Part shown: positions 8,434-17,367 of the stretch, in pieces
How the letters are laid out: every line of letters begins with the position of its first letter
Numbering within the stretch: the stretch's first letter is position 1
Position numbers and translations under genes: made by a program
Assembly (NCBI GenBank): GCA_027484575.1
Contig: JAIXSQ010000007.1
Coordinates: forward strand, 558,001 to 622,000
Direction of reading: 5' to 3'
Source of the DNA: Comamonadaceae bacterium
GTDB taxonomy: Bacteria; Pseudomonadota; Gammaproteobacteria; Burkholderiales; Burkholderiaceae_C
Length of the DNA stretch: 64,000 bases
The notes under the pieces: model-generated
Seen by the model: only the letters and a program-made list of their open reading frames with translations
The model's database searches: none
What the model was told of the DNA's origin: nothing

Positions 8434-8605
8434 GAACGCTCCCCGGCCGTGGCGGGGCCGGGTCCGGCAACCAGGCTGTCGCCAACGGTGGGCGCGCGGC
8501 GGGCGGCCATGCGTGGGAGGTGCAGGGGCGGGTGCATCGGGCGGGTGCAGGCGGGTGGGGGCGGGGTCGCGACGGCCCGCATTCTGGCAGCGCCCGCGGG
8601 CCCGC

Positions 8606-8929
8606 TCAGTCGATCGCGAAGGCCAGCGCGACCGCGGCGGTCGCCAGCAGCCCGAGCGCCACCACGAACAGCGCCTCGGCCCAGCGTTCCTGCGTGGCCG
8701 TCCCCTGGCGGCTGCGCATGGCCGCGAACGACAGCACGGCGCTGGCCAGGAACAGCACGGCATCGATGGCCAGCGCCTTGTCGATCAGCAGGCCAGCGCC
8801 GCCGGCGCGGCCCAGGCGCCCGATGCTCAGCACCGTCATGCACACGCCGACCATGGTGGCCGCGGTGGGCAGGATGTGGGCCGACAGGCCGCGTGCGGTG
8901 TCGGGGTCGGGTCCGGGCGTCGGCGGCAT
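8606..8929 (-). CDS. Small membrane protein of unknown function
   Basis: A 107-residue protein with three predicted membrane segments: around ATMVGVCMTVLSIG, LAIDAVLFLASAVLSFAA and ALFVVALGLLATAAVALAF. There is no recognisable catalytic motif; it resembles small uncharacterised inner-membrane proteins found beside two-component systems in Burkholderiales. It is divergent from the response regulator at 9002, and its start lies only 24 nt from the CTTAAG tandem box, so it could share that control. The 172 nt between its stop and the DUF1232 gene show nothing recognisable. Confidence 0.6.
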   Translation of the reverse strand: MPPTPGPDPDTARGLSAHILPTAATMVGVCMTVLSIGRLGRAGGAGLLIDKALAIDAVLFLASAVLSFAAMRSRQGTATQERWAEALFVVALGLLATAAVALAFAID

Positions 8930-8952
8930 TGGCTCGATCCTGCGCGGGCGCG

Positions 8953-8995
8953 CTTAAGTCGCGCTTAAGGGTGGCGACGACCACCGCGCCACAAT
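8953..8995 (+). promoter_or_regulatory. Autoregulatory promoter: CTTAAG-N5-CTTAAG box and -10
   Basis: CTTAAG at 8953-8958 and 8964-8969 form a direct repeat with 11-bp periodicity, the layout bound by PmrA/QseB-type OmpR regulators. The -10 element CACAAT is at 8990-8995 and ends 6 nt before the ATG at 9002, so transcription would begin at or next to the start codon. The box overlaps the -35 region, as expected for an activator of this class. Confidence 0.6.
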
Positions 8996-9001
8996 CGCGC
9001 C

Positions 9002-9661
9002 ATGCGCATCCTGCTGGTCGAGGACGACCCGATGATCGGCGAGGCCCTGCTCGACACCCTGCGCGCGGAGCACTACGCGGTGGACTGGGTGCGCGACGGC
9101 GCCGTGGCCGACACGACGCTGGCCACCCAGGCCTACGACCTGGTGCTGCTCGACCTGGGGCTGCCCCGGCGCGACGGGCTCGAGGTGCTGCGCGCCCTGC
9201 GCGCGCGCCGCAGCACGGTGCCGGTGCTGGTGGCCACCGCGCGCGACGCCGTGGGCGACCGCATCGCCGGCCTGGACGCCGGCGCCGACGACTACGTGCT
9301 CAAGCCCTACGACACGCACGAGCTGCTGGCGCGCATCCGCGCGCTGGTGCGGCGCAGCGCCGGCCGGGGCGAGCCGGTCTACAGCCATGCCGGCGTGACG
9401 CTGGACCCGGCCACCCGCGGGGCCACGCTGCACGGCGAGCCGGTGCGGCTGTCCGCGCGCGAATGGGCGGTGCTCGAGGCGCTGCTCGCGCGGCCGGGCA
9501 CCGTGCTGTCGCGGGCCCAGCTGGAGGACAAGCTCTATGCCTGGAAGGACGAGGTGAGCTCCAACGCGGTCGAGGTCTACGTGCACGGCCTGCGCAAGAA
9601 GCTGGGCGCCGGGCTGATCCAGACCGTGCGGGGGCTGGGCTACGTGGTGCCGCGCCAATGA
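9002..9661 (+). CDS. OmpR-family response regulator (QseB/PmrA/TctD-like)
   Basis: A 219-residue regulator with an N-terminal receiver domain (phospho-acceptor Asp51 in LVLLDLGLPRRDG, Lys101 in YVLKPY) and a C-terminal winged helix (LSAREWAVLEALLARPGTVL to YVHGLRKKLG). The sequence AGLDAGADDYVLKPYDTHEL is typical of the QseB/PmrA/TctD group. No Shine-Dalgarno is visible and the -10 element sits 6 nt upstream, implying a leaderless mRNA. Its stop overlaps the kinase start by 4 nt (ATGA). The box in its own promoter and a second one before the downstream protease gene suggest it controls both. Confidence 0.93.
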   Translation: MRILLVEDDPMIGEALLDTLRAEHYAVDWVRDGAVADTTLATQAYDLVLLDLGLPRRDGLEVLRALRARRSTVPVLVATARDAVGDRIAGLDAGADDYVLKPYDTHELLARIRALVRRSAGRGEPVYSHAGVTLDPATRGATLHGEPVRLSAREWAVLEALLARPGTVLSRAQLEDKLYAWKDEVSSNAVEVYVHGLRKKLGAGLIQTVRGLGYVVPRQ

Positions 9662-10971
9662 GCCTTGACGTGCCCGCCCCGGCCTTCTCGCTGCGCCGCC
9701 GGCTGCTGGCGCTGGTGCTGGCGGCCATCGCCGCAGCCTCGGTGCTGCAGGCCCTGGCAGCCTATGCCGGCGCGCTGCGCGAGGCCGACGCGCTGTTCGA
9801 CGAGCACCTGCGCGAGGTGGCTGCCGCGCTGCAGCCGCAGTCGCGGCCCGGCAGCCTGGGGATGGAGGTGCAGATCTGGGGCGCCGACGGGGTCGAGCTG
9901 TTCCGCTCGCTGGATGCGCCGCCGCTGCCCGTGGTGCAGCTGGGCTTCTCCGACGTCGAGGTGGACGGCGCCCACTGGCGCGTCTATGCCCTGCAGCTGC
10001 CCGGCCACGTGGTGCGGGTGGCGCAGGACCGCGACGCCCGGCAGGCCCGTGCCCGCGGCATCGCCTGGCGCGCCGCGCTGCCGGTGGCGCTGCTGGCGCC
10101 GCTGCTCATGGCCGCGGCCTGGCTGGTGGTCTCGGGCGCGCTGGCGCCGGTCGAGCGCATGCGCCGCCAGGTGGCCGCACGTGCCGACGACGACCTCTCG
10201 CCGCTGCCCGAGCAGGGCCTGCCGCAGGAGGTGCAGCCGCTGGTTCAGGAGCTGAACCTGCTGTTCGGCCGCATCGGCGCCGCCTTCCAGGCGCAGCAGC
10301 ACTTCGTGGCCGACGCCGCCCACGAGCTGCGCTCGCCGCTGGCGGCGCTCAAGCTGCAGGCCCAGGGCCTGCGGCGCGCCGCCGACGCGCCCACCCGCGA
10401 GGCCGCGCTCGTGCGGCTGGAAAGCGGCATCGACCGCGCGATCCGGCTGGTGGGGCAGCTGCTCGCCCTGGCGCGCGCCGACGCCGCCGCCGAGCCGCCG
10501 CAGGCGGTGGACCTGGAGGCCCTCGCGCGCGAGGTGGTCGCAGACCTGCTGCCCCAGGCGGGCGCCCGCCAGCTGGACCTGGGGCTCGAGGCCGCGCAGG
10601 CCCCGCCGCTGCGCGGGCAGCCCGAGGCGCTGCGCATCCTGCTGCGCAACCTGCTGGAGAACGCGGTCAAGTACACGCCGCCCGGCGGCCGCATCGACCT
10701 GTCGCTGCTGCGCGCGCCCCACGGCGGCGCGACGCTGGTGGTCGAGGACAGCGGCCCCGGGATCCCCGAGGCGGAGCGCGCGCGCGTGCTGGACCGCTTC
10801 CACCGCGCGGCCGGCACGGCCGGCCAGGCCGAGGGCAGCGGGTTGGGGCTGGCGATCGTGCAGGCCATCGCGCAGCACCATGGCGCGGCGCTGGTGCTCG
10901 ACGCCTCGCCACGGCTGGGCGGGCTGCGCGCCGCCGTGCAGTTCCCCGCCGCGGCGGGCGCCACGGCTTAA
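9658..10971 (+). CDS. Sensor histidine kinase (QseC/PmrB/TctE-like)
   Basis: A 437-residue membrane kinase. The first TM helix (about residues 15-37) and a second (about 138-162) bracket a periplasmic domain of about 100 residues. A HAMP-like segment (ALAPVERMRRQVAAR) follows. The HisKA domain carries His222 in ADAAHELRSPLAAL, then an HATPase with NLLENAVKYTPPGG, DSGPGIPEAE and GSGLGLAIVQ. The signal is unknown; related kinases sense organic acids, catechols or envelope conditions. It is translated through a 4-nt overlap with the regulator. Its TAA stop lies inside the second CTTAAG-type box. Confidence 0.93.
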   Translation: MSLDVPAPAFSLRRRLLALVLAAIAAASVLQALAAYAGALREADALFDEHLREVAAALQPQSRPGSLGMEVQIWGADGVELFRSLDAPPLPVVQLGFSDVEVDGAHWRVYALQLPGHVVRVAQDRDARQARARGIAWRAALPVALLAPLLMAAAWLVVSGALAPVERMRRQVAARADDDLSPLPEQGLPQEVQPLVQELNLLFGRIGAAFQAQQHFVADAAHELRSPLAALKLQAQGLRRAADAPTREAALVRLESGIDRAIRLVGQLLALARADAAAEPPQAVDLEALAREVVADLLPQAGARQLDLGLEAAQAPPLRGQPEALRILLRNLLENAVKYTPPGGRIDLSLLRAPHGGATLVVEDSGPGIPEAERARVLDRFHRAAGTAGQAEGSGLGLAIVQAIAQHHGAALVLDASPRLGGLRAAVQFPAAAGATA

Positions 10972-10999
10972 GCGCCGCCTAAGCGGGGCGGGCCACAGT
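10967..10999 (+). promoter_or_regulatory. Second CTTAAG-type box and -10 upstream of the Do protease
   Basis: CTTAAG (10967-10972), five bases, CCTAAG (10978-10983): the same direct repeat as at 8953 with one mismatch. A -10-like CACAGT lies at 10994-10999, 33 nt before the protease ATG. The repeat includes the stop codon of the kinase gene. The gap from box to -10 is 10 bp (about one helical turn) shorter than in the regulator promoter. Confidence 0.5.
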
Positions 11000-11032
11000 G
11001 CCCCCATCGACACCCTTCGATGGAGGACCCCG

Positions 11033-12544
11033 ATGGACGATTCGACTTCCCGCACCACCGCCGCGCGCCTGCCGGCCGCCTGGGGCCGCCGCGCCGCGCC
11101 GCTGGTGCTGGCCATGGCCGCCGCCGGCTTCGGCGGCGCCATCGGCCACGGCCTGGCCCAGCACGGCGCCCAGGCGCAGGTGCCGGCGGCCGCCGCCACC
11201 ACCGCCCCCGCGGCCCTGCCCGCGGCGGCCCTGCCCGACTTCGCGGCCATCACCCAGCGCTGGGGACCGGCGGTGGTCAACATCAGCGTCGACGGCATGC
11301 GCAAGGTGCGGGCCGAGGACCTGCAGGACGGCAGCCCCGAGGACCTGCAGGAGCTGCTGCGTCGTTTCGGCGGCGGCCGCGGCGGCGCGAAGGTGCCGCA
11401 GGTGCCGGTGCACGGCCTGGGCTCGGGCTTCATCGTCAGCGCCGACGGCCTGATCCTCACCAACGCCCACGTGGTGGCCGACGCGCGCGAGGTCACGGTC
11501 AAGCTGACCGACCGGCGCGAGTTCAAGGCCAGGGTGCTGGGCAGCGATGCGCGCACCGACGTGGCCGTGCTCAGGATCGAAGCCCGCGGGCTGCCCACCG
11601 TGCAGCTGGGCGACAGCCGCGCGCTGCGCCCGGGCGACTGGGTGCTGGCCATCGGCTCGCCGTTCGGCTTCGAGAACACGGTGACCGCCGGCGTGGTCAG
11701 CGCCACCGGCCGCACCCTGCCCGACGACAGCGCCGTGCCCTTCATCCAGACCGACGTGGCGGTCAACCCCGGCAACTCGGGCGGCCCGCTGTTCAACGCG
11801 CGCGGCGAGGTGGTGGGGATCAACTCGCAGATCTACAGCCAGTCGGGCGGCTACCAGGGCCTGTCGTTCGCCATCCCGATCGACCTGGCCGGCCGCATCC
11901 AGCAGCAGATCGTCGCCGGTGGCGGCAAGGTGCAGCACGCGCGGCTGGGCGTGGGCGTGCAGGAGGTGAACCAGGCACTGGCCGATTCCTTCGGGCTCGA
12001 CCGGCCGGCCGGCGCGCTGGTCTCGCAGGTCGAGCGCGGCAGCCCGGCCGAGCGCGCCGGGCTGCGGCCCGGCGACGTGGTGCGCGCGGTCGACGGTGCA
12101 CCGGTGGTGGCCTCGGGCGACCTGCCCGCCGCGCTGGTCACGCGCCGGCCGGGTGAGCAGGTGCGGCTGCAGGTGGTGCGGCAGGGCCAGCCGCTGTCGC
12201 TGGACGTGACGCTGGGCGGCAGCGGTGCCGAGGCGGCCGCCGCCCAGGCAGCCGATCCCGACGCCCGGCCCGCCGCCGCCAGCGGCCGCCTGGGCCTGGC
12301 GCTGCGCCCCCTGGACCGCGAGACGCAGCGCGCGCTGGGCCAGCCGGGGCTGCTGGTGGACGAGGTGCGCGGCCCCGCGGCCCGCGCGGGCGTGGAACCC
12401 GGCGACGTGCTGCTGGCCGTCAACGGCAGCCCGGCACGCAGCCTGCCCGAGGTGCGGGCCCTGCTCGACCATGCCGGGCCCACCGTGGCGTTGCTGATCC
12501 AGCGCGGCGACGCGCGGCTGTTCGTGCCGGTGCGCACCGGCTGA
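11033..12544 (+). CDS. Periplasmic serine protease, Do/HtrA (DegP/MucD) family
   Basis: A 503-residue envelope protease/chaperone. An N-terminal hydrophobic segment (APLVLAMAAAGFGGAIGHG) acts as signal peptide or anchor. The trypsin-like domain has the full triad: His146 (LTNAHVV), Asp176 (ARTDVAVL) and Ser249 (NPGNSGGP). Two PDZ domains follow, around residues 300-390 and 415-500 (RLGLALRPL...RSLPEVRALL). ATG 11033 has GGAGG 6 nt upstream. It follows the two-component genes with its own candidate promoter carrying the CTTAAG-type box, so it is a likely target of that regulator in envelope stress, an inference from the shared motif. A perfect inverted repeat follows its stop. Confidence 0.93.
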   Translation: MDDSTSRTTAARLPAAWGRRAAPLVLAMAAAGFGGAIGHGLAQHGAQAQVPAAAATTAPAALPAAALPDFAAITQRWGPAVVNISVDGMRKVRAEDLQDGSPEDLQELLRRFGGGRGGAKVPQVPVHGLGSGFIVSADGLILTNAHVVADAREVTVKLTDRREFKARVLGSDARTDVAVLRIEARGLPTVQLGDSRALRPGDWVLAIGSPFGFENTVTAGVVSATGRTLPDDSAVPFIQTDVAVNPGNSGGPLFNARGEVVGINSQIYSQSGGYQGLSFAIPIDLAGRIQQQIVAGGGKVQHARLGVGVQEVNQALADSFGLDRPAGALVSQVERGSPAERAGLRPGDVVRAVDGAPVVASGDLPAALVTRRPGEQVRLQVVRQGQPLSLDVTLGGSGAEAAAAQAADPDARPAAASGRLGLALRPLDRETQRALGQPGLLVDEVRGPAARAGVEPGDVLLAVNGSPARSLPEVRALLDHAGPTVALLIQRGDARLFVPVRTG

Positions 12545-12550
12545 GCCCGC

Positions 12551-12575
12551 CCGGGCCGGTGCCGCACCGGCCCGG
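12551..12575. terminator. Perfect 12-bp inverted repeat after the protease gene
   Basis: CCGGGCCGGTGC, one base, then its exact reverse complement (12564-12575). The very stable hairpin begins 7 nt after the protease stop. There is no T-tract, so it is either an atypical terminator or an mRNA 3'-end stabiliser. Confidence 0.5.
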
Positions 12576-12658
12576 TCCACGGTCGGGCTGCAGGCGCCGC
12601 TAGCCTGCCGCCTGCGCGACACCCGTCCCGCCGCCGGCATGGGTGTTTTCCCTCGACG

Positions 12659-12675
12659 GTTCCGCTGTGCGGAAC
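12659..12675. promoter_or_regulatory. Palindromic operator upstream of the liv operon
   Basis: GTTCCGCTGTGCGGAAC is a perfect 7-3-7 palindrome about 100 bp upstream of livH. Its odd-length GTTCCGC/GCGGAAC form resembles operators of IclR-type regulators. A -10-like CTAGAT lies at 12715-12720. The cognate regulator is not identifiable from the window. Confidence 0.45.
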
Positions 12676-12776
12676 ACGGCGCCGCTGTCGCGCTGGGTGC
12701 GCCGCGCAACGGCGCTAGATTGGCCCGCGGGGCGATGCGCGACAGCCGCACGCACCCGACGGAGCGCAACGACCCG

Positions 12777-13637
12777 ATGGACCTCTTCCTGCAGCAAGTC
12801 CTCAACGGACTGACCCTGGGCGGCATCTACAGCCTGGTGGCCCTGGGACTCACGCTGGTGTACGGCATCCTGCACGTGCCCAACTTCGCCCACGGGGCCT
12901 TCTACATGGCGGGGGCGTTCGCGTCCTTCCAGCTCATGAAGGTCTGGGGCTTCCACTACTGGCTCGCGATGCTGGGCTCGGCCCTGGCGGTGGCGGTGCT
13001 GGCCACGCTGGCCGAGCGGCTGGTGTTCCACCCGCTGCGCAAGGCCTCGGGCCTGCATCCGATGATCGCGGCGATCGGCCTGCTGCTGTTCCTGGAAGCC
13101 GGTGCCCAGGCGATCTGGGGCGCGGACTTCCACCGCATGCCCACGCCCTACACCGGCATCCTGGACCTGGGCGGCGTGACCGCCCCGGTGCAGCGGCTGC
13201 TGATCATCGCGGCCGCCTTCGGCCTGATGGTGGTGTTGCAGCTGTTCCTGCGCCGCACGGTGATGGGCTCGACGATCATCGCGATGGCGCAGAACCGCGA
13301 CGGCGCCTCGCTGGTGGGCATCGATCCCAACCGCGTGGCGATGCTGACCTTCGCGATCTCGGGCGTGCTGGCGGCCGTCGCCGCGACGCTGTACGCACCG
13401 ATCAACCTGGTCTATCCCGCCATGGGCAACCTGGTGATCACCAAGGCCTTCGTGATCATCATCCTGGGCGGCATGGGCAGCGTGCCCGGCGCCATCGTGG
13501 GCGGGCTGATCATCGGCTTCGCCGAGAGCTTCGGCGCCTTCTACGTCTCGCCCGACTACAAGGACATCATCGCCTTCGCGCTGCTGGTGCTGATCCTGTC
13601 GGTGCGCCCCCAGGGCATCTTCAAGGGAGCGCATTGA
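12777..13637 (+). CDS. livH: Branched-chain amino acid/amide ABC transporter permease LivH
   Basis: A 286-residue inner-membrane permease with about eight hydrophobic segments. It starts MDLFLQQVLNGLTLGGIYSL and has the LivH-type stretches ALGLTLVYGILHVPNFAHGA and IILGGMGSVPGAIVGGLIIG. Start ATG 12777 has GGAGCG upstream; an upstream extension reads through the promoter region and is unlikely. It is the first gene of a five-gene operon in the order H-M-G-F-K. Its stop overlaps the livM start (TGATG). In this family the ligand is set by the binding protein and ranges from Leu/Ile/Val to amides and aromatic acids. Confidence 0.93.
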   Translation: MDLFLQQVLNGLTLGGIYSLVALGLTLVYGILHVPNFAHGAFYMAGAFASFQLMKVWGFHYWLAMLGSALAVAVLATLAERLVFHPLRKASGLHPMIAAIGLLLFLEAGAQAIWGADFHRMPTPYTGILDLGGVTAPVQRLLIIAAAFGLMVVLQLFLRRTVMGSTIIAMAQNRDGASLVGIDPNRVAMLTFAISGVLAAVAATLYAPINLVYPAMGNLVITKAFVIIILGGMGSVPGAIVGGLIIGFAESFGAFYVSPDYKDIIAFALLVLILSVRPQGIFKGAH

Positions 13638-14656
13638 TGAAGCACCTGCTCGGCACCCCCGGCTGGCTGCTGCTGCTGGCCCTGGGCCTGGCCTTCCCGC
13701 TGATCGCCAGGAACGACTACCACCTGACGGTGATGTCCACTGCCTACATCTTCGCGATCGCGACGCTGGGGCTGAACCTGATCACCGGCTACACCGGCCA
13801 GTTCAACCTGGCGCACAGCGGCTTCATGGCCGTGGGCGCGTACACCGTGGGCATCCTGACCGTCGACCACCAGGTGCCGTTCTGGATCGCCTTCGCGCTG
13901 TCGGGCGTGGCCGCGGCGCTGCTGGGCGTGTTCGTGGGCATCGTCTCTCTGCGCCTGAAGGGCCACTACTTCTCGATCTTCACGCTGTGCGTGGGCTACA
14001 TCATGTTCCTGGTGATCGAGAAGTGGGAGAGCCTCACGCACGGCACGGTGGGCATCATCGGCATCCCCGCGCCCACGCCGATCCTGGGCATCGCGTTCGA
14101 CACGCCGCGCAACCTGTACTACCTGGTGTTCTTCTTCCTGGTGCTGGGCGTGTGGGTGATGCACCGCATCGTGCGCTCGCTCCTGGGCCGCACCTTCGTG
14201 GCCATCCGCAACGGCGACGACTTGGCCGAGGCCATCGGCATCGACCTGATGCGCAACAAGCTGCTGGCCTTCCTGCTGTCGGTGTTCTATGCCGGCCTGG
14301 CCGGCGGCCTGTACGCCGGCTTCGTGCGCTTTCTGGGTCCGGGCGTGGCCAGCGTCGAGCACACCTTCGACATGACCATGTACATGCTGGTGGGCGGCCT
14401 GGGCACGCTGCTGGGCCCGCTGCTGGGCGCGCTGTCGGTGCCCTGGCTGACGCAGTACCTGCAGTTCCTGCAGGAGTACCGCTTCATCGTCTTCGGCCCG
14501 ATCCTGATCCTGCTGGTGATCTTCCTGCCGCACGGCCTCGTGGGCACCTGGCTGGGCTGGCGCGCACGGCGCGAGGCACTGGCACTCACGCCCGCCACGG
14601 CCCCCGCGCCCTCGCCCACCGTGGCGACGCCCGCCACCGGGAGCAGCCATGCTTGA
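13637..14656 (+). CDS. livM: Branched-chain amino acid/amide ABC transporter permease LivM
   Basis: A 339-residue permease with about nine to ten hydrophobic segments and the LivM signatures LGLNLITGYTGQFNLAHSGF, SLRLKGHYFSIFTL and RNGDDLAEAIGIDLMRNKL. It pairs with LivH to form the channel. Start taken as ATG 13637, overlapping the livH stop by one base; a TTG three bases upstream would add one residue. The C-terminal tail is Ala/Pro/Thr-rich (PATAPAPSPTVATPATG) and overlaps livG by 8 nt. Confidence 0.93.
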   Translation: MKHLLGTPGWLLLLALGLAFPLIARNDYHLTVMSTAYIFAIATLGLNLITGYTGQFNLAHSGFMAVGAYTVGILTVDHQVPFWIAFALSGVAAALLGVFVGIVSLRLKGHYFSIFTLCVGYIMFLVIEKWESLTHGTVGIIGIPAPTPILGIAFDTPRNLYYLVFFFLVLGVWVMHRIVRSLLGRTFVAIRNGDDLAEAIGIDLMRNKLLAFLLSVFYAGLAGGLYAGFVRFLGPGVASVEHTFDMTMYMLVGGLGTLLGPLLGALSVPWLTQYLQFLQEYRFIVFGPILILLVIFLPHGLVGTWLGWRARREALALTPATAPAPSPTVATPATGSSHA

Positions 14657-15413
14657 GGTGCGCCAGCTCACCAAGCGCTACGGCGGCCTGGCCGCGGTCA
14701 ACGACGTCAGCACGACCATCGAGGCCGGCAAGGTCAACGCGATCATCGGGCCCAACGGCGCCGGCAAGACCACCTTCTTCAACCTGCTGTCCGGCGCGGT
14801 GCGCCCCACCTCCGGGAGCATCACCTTCGAGGGCCGCGACATCACCGGCCTGCGCGCCGACCAGGTGGCGCGGCTGGGCATCGCCCGCACCTTCCAGACC
14901 ACCACGCTGTTCGACATGGCCACGGTGGCCGACAACCTGATCGTGGGCCACCGGCTGCGGACCCGCTCGGGGCTGCTGGACGTGCTGTTCGATTCGCGCC
15001 GGCTGCGCGAGGAGGAACGGCTCTGCCGGGCGCGCGCCGAGCAGGCGCTGGACTTCGTCGGCCTGGGCCACATCGGCCACCGGCTGGCCGGCGACATCTC
15101 GCAGGAGGAGCGCAAGCGCGTGGCCTTCGCGCTGGCGCTGGCCACCGACCCGAGGCTGGTGCTGCTGGACGAGCCGGCCGGCGGCGTGAACCCCGAGGAG
15201 ACGGTGGGCTTCGCGGCGCTGATCCGCAAGATGGTCGACCACGGCATCACGGTCTGCCTGATCGAACACAAGATGGACATGATCATGAAGCTGGCCGACA
15301 AGATCATGGTGCTGAACTACGGCGAGAAGATCGCCGAGGGCACGCCGGCCCAGGTGCGCGCCACCCCGGCCGTGATCGATGCCTACCTGGGGAGCGAGCA
15401 TGCTGAGGCTTGA
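14649..15413 (+). CDS. livG: ABC transporter ATP-binding protein LivG
   Basis: A 254-residue ATPase starting [20 protein letters not shown]. It has Walker [10 protein letters not shown], a divergent signature loop [15 protein letters not shown] in place of the usual LSxGxQ, and Walker [11 protein letters not shown] followed by the LivG-typical VNPEE. The switch His is in CLIEHKMDM. It energises the LivHM permease together with LivF. The 8-nt overlap with livM and 14-nt overlap with livF indicate coupled translation. Confidence 0.93.
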   Translation: MLEVRQLTKRYGGLAAVNDVSTTIEAGKVNAIIGPNGAGKTTFFNLLSGAVRPTSGSITFEGRDITGLRADQVARLGIARTFQTTTLFDMATVADNLIVGHRLRTRSGLLDVLFDSRRLREEERLCRARAEQALDFVGLGHIGHRLAGDISQEERKRVAFALALATDPRLVLLDEPAGGVNPEETVGFAALIRKMVDHGITVCLIEHKMDMIMKLADKIMVLNYGEKIAEGTPAQVRATPAVIDAYLGSEHAEA

Positions 15414-16107
15414 GAACGTCTCGCAGCATTACGGCAGCTTCCGCGCGCTCGACGGCGTGACGCTCGAAGCCAAGGACGGCGAACTGGTGGTGCTGCTGGG
15501 CGCCAACGGCGCCGGCAAGAGCACCATCTTCCTGACCGCCAGCGGGCTGCTGCAGCCCACCGGCGGCAGCATCCGGCTGCGCCACCAGGAGCTGGCCGGC
15601 CGCAAGCCTTCGCAGATCGTCGGCCAGGGCCTGGTGCTGTGCCCCGAGGGCCGCAAGCTGTTCCCGCAGATGACCGTGCTGCAGAACCTGATGCTGGGCG
15701 CCTACGTGCACCGCGGCGACAAGGCCGGCAACGCCAGGCGCCTGCAGGAGGTCTACGAACTGTTCCCCATCCTGGCCGAGCGCCGCGACCAGGCCGCCGG
15801 CTCGATGTCGGGCGGCCAGCAGCAGATGGTGGCGATCGGCCGCGCGCTGATGGGCCGGCCGCAGGTGCTGCTGCTGGACGAGCCCTCGCTGGGCTTGGCG
15901 CCGCTGGTGGTCAAGCAGGTGTTCGAGGTGATCCAGCGCATCAACCGCGCCGGCGTCACCGTGATGCTGGCCGAGCAGAACGCGTACGCGGCGCTGAAGA
16001 TCGCGCACCGCGCCTACGTGATCGAGGGCGGCCGCATCGTCATGGAGGGCAACCCCGAGCAGATGCTGCACGACGACGCCGTGCGCAAGGCCTACATCGG
16101 CGCCTGA
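15400..16107 (+). CDS. livF: ABC transporter ATP-binding protein LivF
   Basis: A 235-residue ATPase starting [20 protein letters not shown]. Walker A is GANGAGKST, the signature is [16 protein letters not shown], Walker B is [13 protein letters not shown] and the switch region is MLAEQNA. These are standard LivF features. ATG 15400 lies inside the 3' end of livG with GGAGCG just upstream. It is followed after 64 nt by the binding-protein gene. Confidence 0.93.
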   Translation: MLRLENVSQHYGSFRALDGVTLEAKDGELVVLLGANGAGKSTIFLTASGLLQPTGGSIRLRHQELAGRKPSQIVGQGLVLCPEGRKLFPQMTVLQNLMLGAYVHRGDKAGNARRLQEVYELFPILAERRDQAAGSMSGGQQQMVAIGRALMGRPQVLLLDEPSLGLAPLVVKQVFEVIQRINRAGVTVMLAEQNAYAALKIAHRAYVIEGGRIVMEGNPEQMLHDDAVRKAYIGA

Positions 16108-16171
16108 GCGCGCCGCTTCCGCTTCCCCCGCTTTTTCTCGCTTCTTCCCACCGCGACAAGGAGATCGACAC

Positions 16172-17332
16172 ATGCGCATGCCCCAGACCTTCAAGTGGCT
16201 GGCCACGGCCTCGGCGGCCCTGGCCCTTTCGTCCCCCGCGCTCGCGCAGGAGGTGGTCAAGATCGGCTACTCGGGCCCGCTGTCGGGCGGTGCCGCGCTG
16301 TACGGCAAGAACGTGCTCGACGGCATGAATCTCGCGGCCAGCGAGATCAACGCGCAGGGCCTGGAGGTGGCCGGCAAGAAGTACAGGCTGGAGGTCGTGC
16401 CGCTGGACGACAAGTACAACCCCAGCGAGACCGCCATCAACGCCCAGCGGCTGGTGCAGGAGCACAAGACGCCGGCCATCCTCACGCCGCACTCGGGCGG
16501 CACCTTCGCGCTGCAGACCACCAACGAGGCGCAGAAGTACCTGCTGCTGTCGTACACCAGCGTGCCGCAGGTGACCGCGCGCGGCAACAAGATGACGCTG
16601 CGCATCCCGCCCGAATTCACCTCGTACATCGAGCCCTTCGTCAAGCATGCGATGGGCAAGTACGGCAAGAACGTGGCGATCGCCAACGCCGACCACGACT
16701 ACGCCAAGGCCTGGACCGCCGCCTTCAAGCCCGCCTGGGAGAAGGCCGGCGGCAAGGTGGTGGCCGAGAACCCGATGTCCTACAACCGCGCGACCGACTT
16801 CTACAGCGGCGTCTCGCGCGTGCTGGCGGCCAAGCCCGACGTGCTGTTCATCGGCGGCGCCAGCGAGCCCACCGGGCTGGTGGTCAAGCAGGCGCGCGAG
16901 CTGGGCTTCAAGGGCGGCTTCGTGATCATCGACCAGGCCAAGATGGACGAGATCGCGCAGGTCACCGGCGGCTACGCGCCGCTGGAGGGCGCCATCGGCG
17001 TGCTGCCGCTGATCGACGACCCGGCGCCTGATTCCAAGGCCTTCGTCGAGCGCTACCGCAAGGCCTACCCGGGCCGCACGCCCAGCTCCGAGGTGTCGCT
17101 GAACTACACCGCCGTGCACGCCACCGCGCTGGCGATGAAGCTGGCCGGCAGCGTGACCGACGCCGCCGCCATCCGCGCCAACCTGGACAAGGCCTTCAAG
17201 CAGCTGCCGCCGGCGCGCAACCCCAATGGCATCGACGGCGTCGACGAGCGCGGCGGCACCCTGGCCGACACCCGCGTGGGCGTGGTCGAGGGCGGCAAGG
17301 TCAAGGAGCGGGCGCTGAGCAGCTTCAAGTGA
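16172..17332 (+). CDS. Periplasmic substrate-binding protein of the liv-type transporter
   Basis: A 386-residue type I periplasmic binding protein (Leu/Ile/Val-binding or amide-binding class). The signal peptide ends at SSPALAQ with mature EVVKIGYSGPLSG. Binding-site regions of the family are visible around LTPHSGGTFALQTTNE and FIGGASEPTGLVVKQARELG. ATG 16172 has an AAGGAG site 8 nt upstream. It closes the livHMGF operon and probably sets its ligand, which could be an amino acid, amide or aromatic acid and is not readable from sequence. A five-unit REP array begins about 35 bp after its stop. Confidence 0.9.
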   Translation: MRMPQTFKWLATASAALALSSPALAQEVVKIGYSGPLSGGAALYGKNVLDGMNLAASEINAQGLEVAGKKYRLEVVPLDDKYNPSETAINAQRLVQEHKTPAILTPHSGGTFALQTTNEAQKYLLLSYTSVPQVTARGNKMTLRIPPEFTSYIEPFVKHAMGKYGKNVAIANADHDYAKAWTAAFKPAWEKAGGKVVAENPMSYNRATDFYSGVSRVLAAKPDVLFIGGASEPTGLVVKQARELGFKGGFVIIDQAKMDEIAQVTGGYAPLEGAIGVLPLIDDPAPDSKAFVERYRKAYPGRTPSSEVSLNYTAVHATALAMKLAGSVTDAAAIRANLDKAFKQLPPARNPNGIDGVDERGGTLADTRVGVVEGGKVKERALSSFK

Positions 17333-17367
17333 ACGCGGCGCGCGCCACCTGAGGCGGGCTTCGTCCC

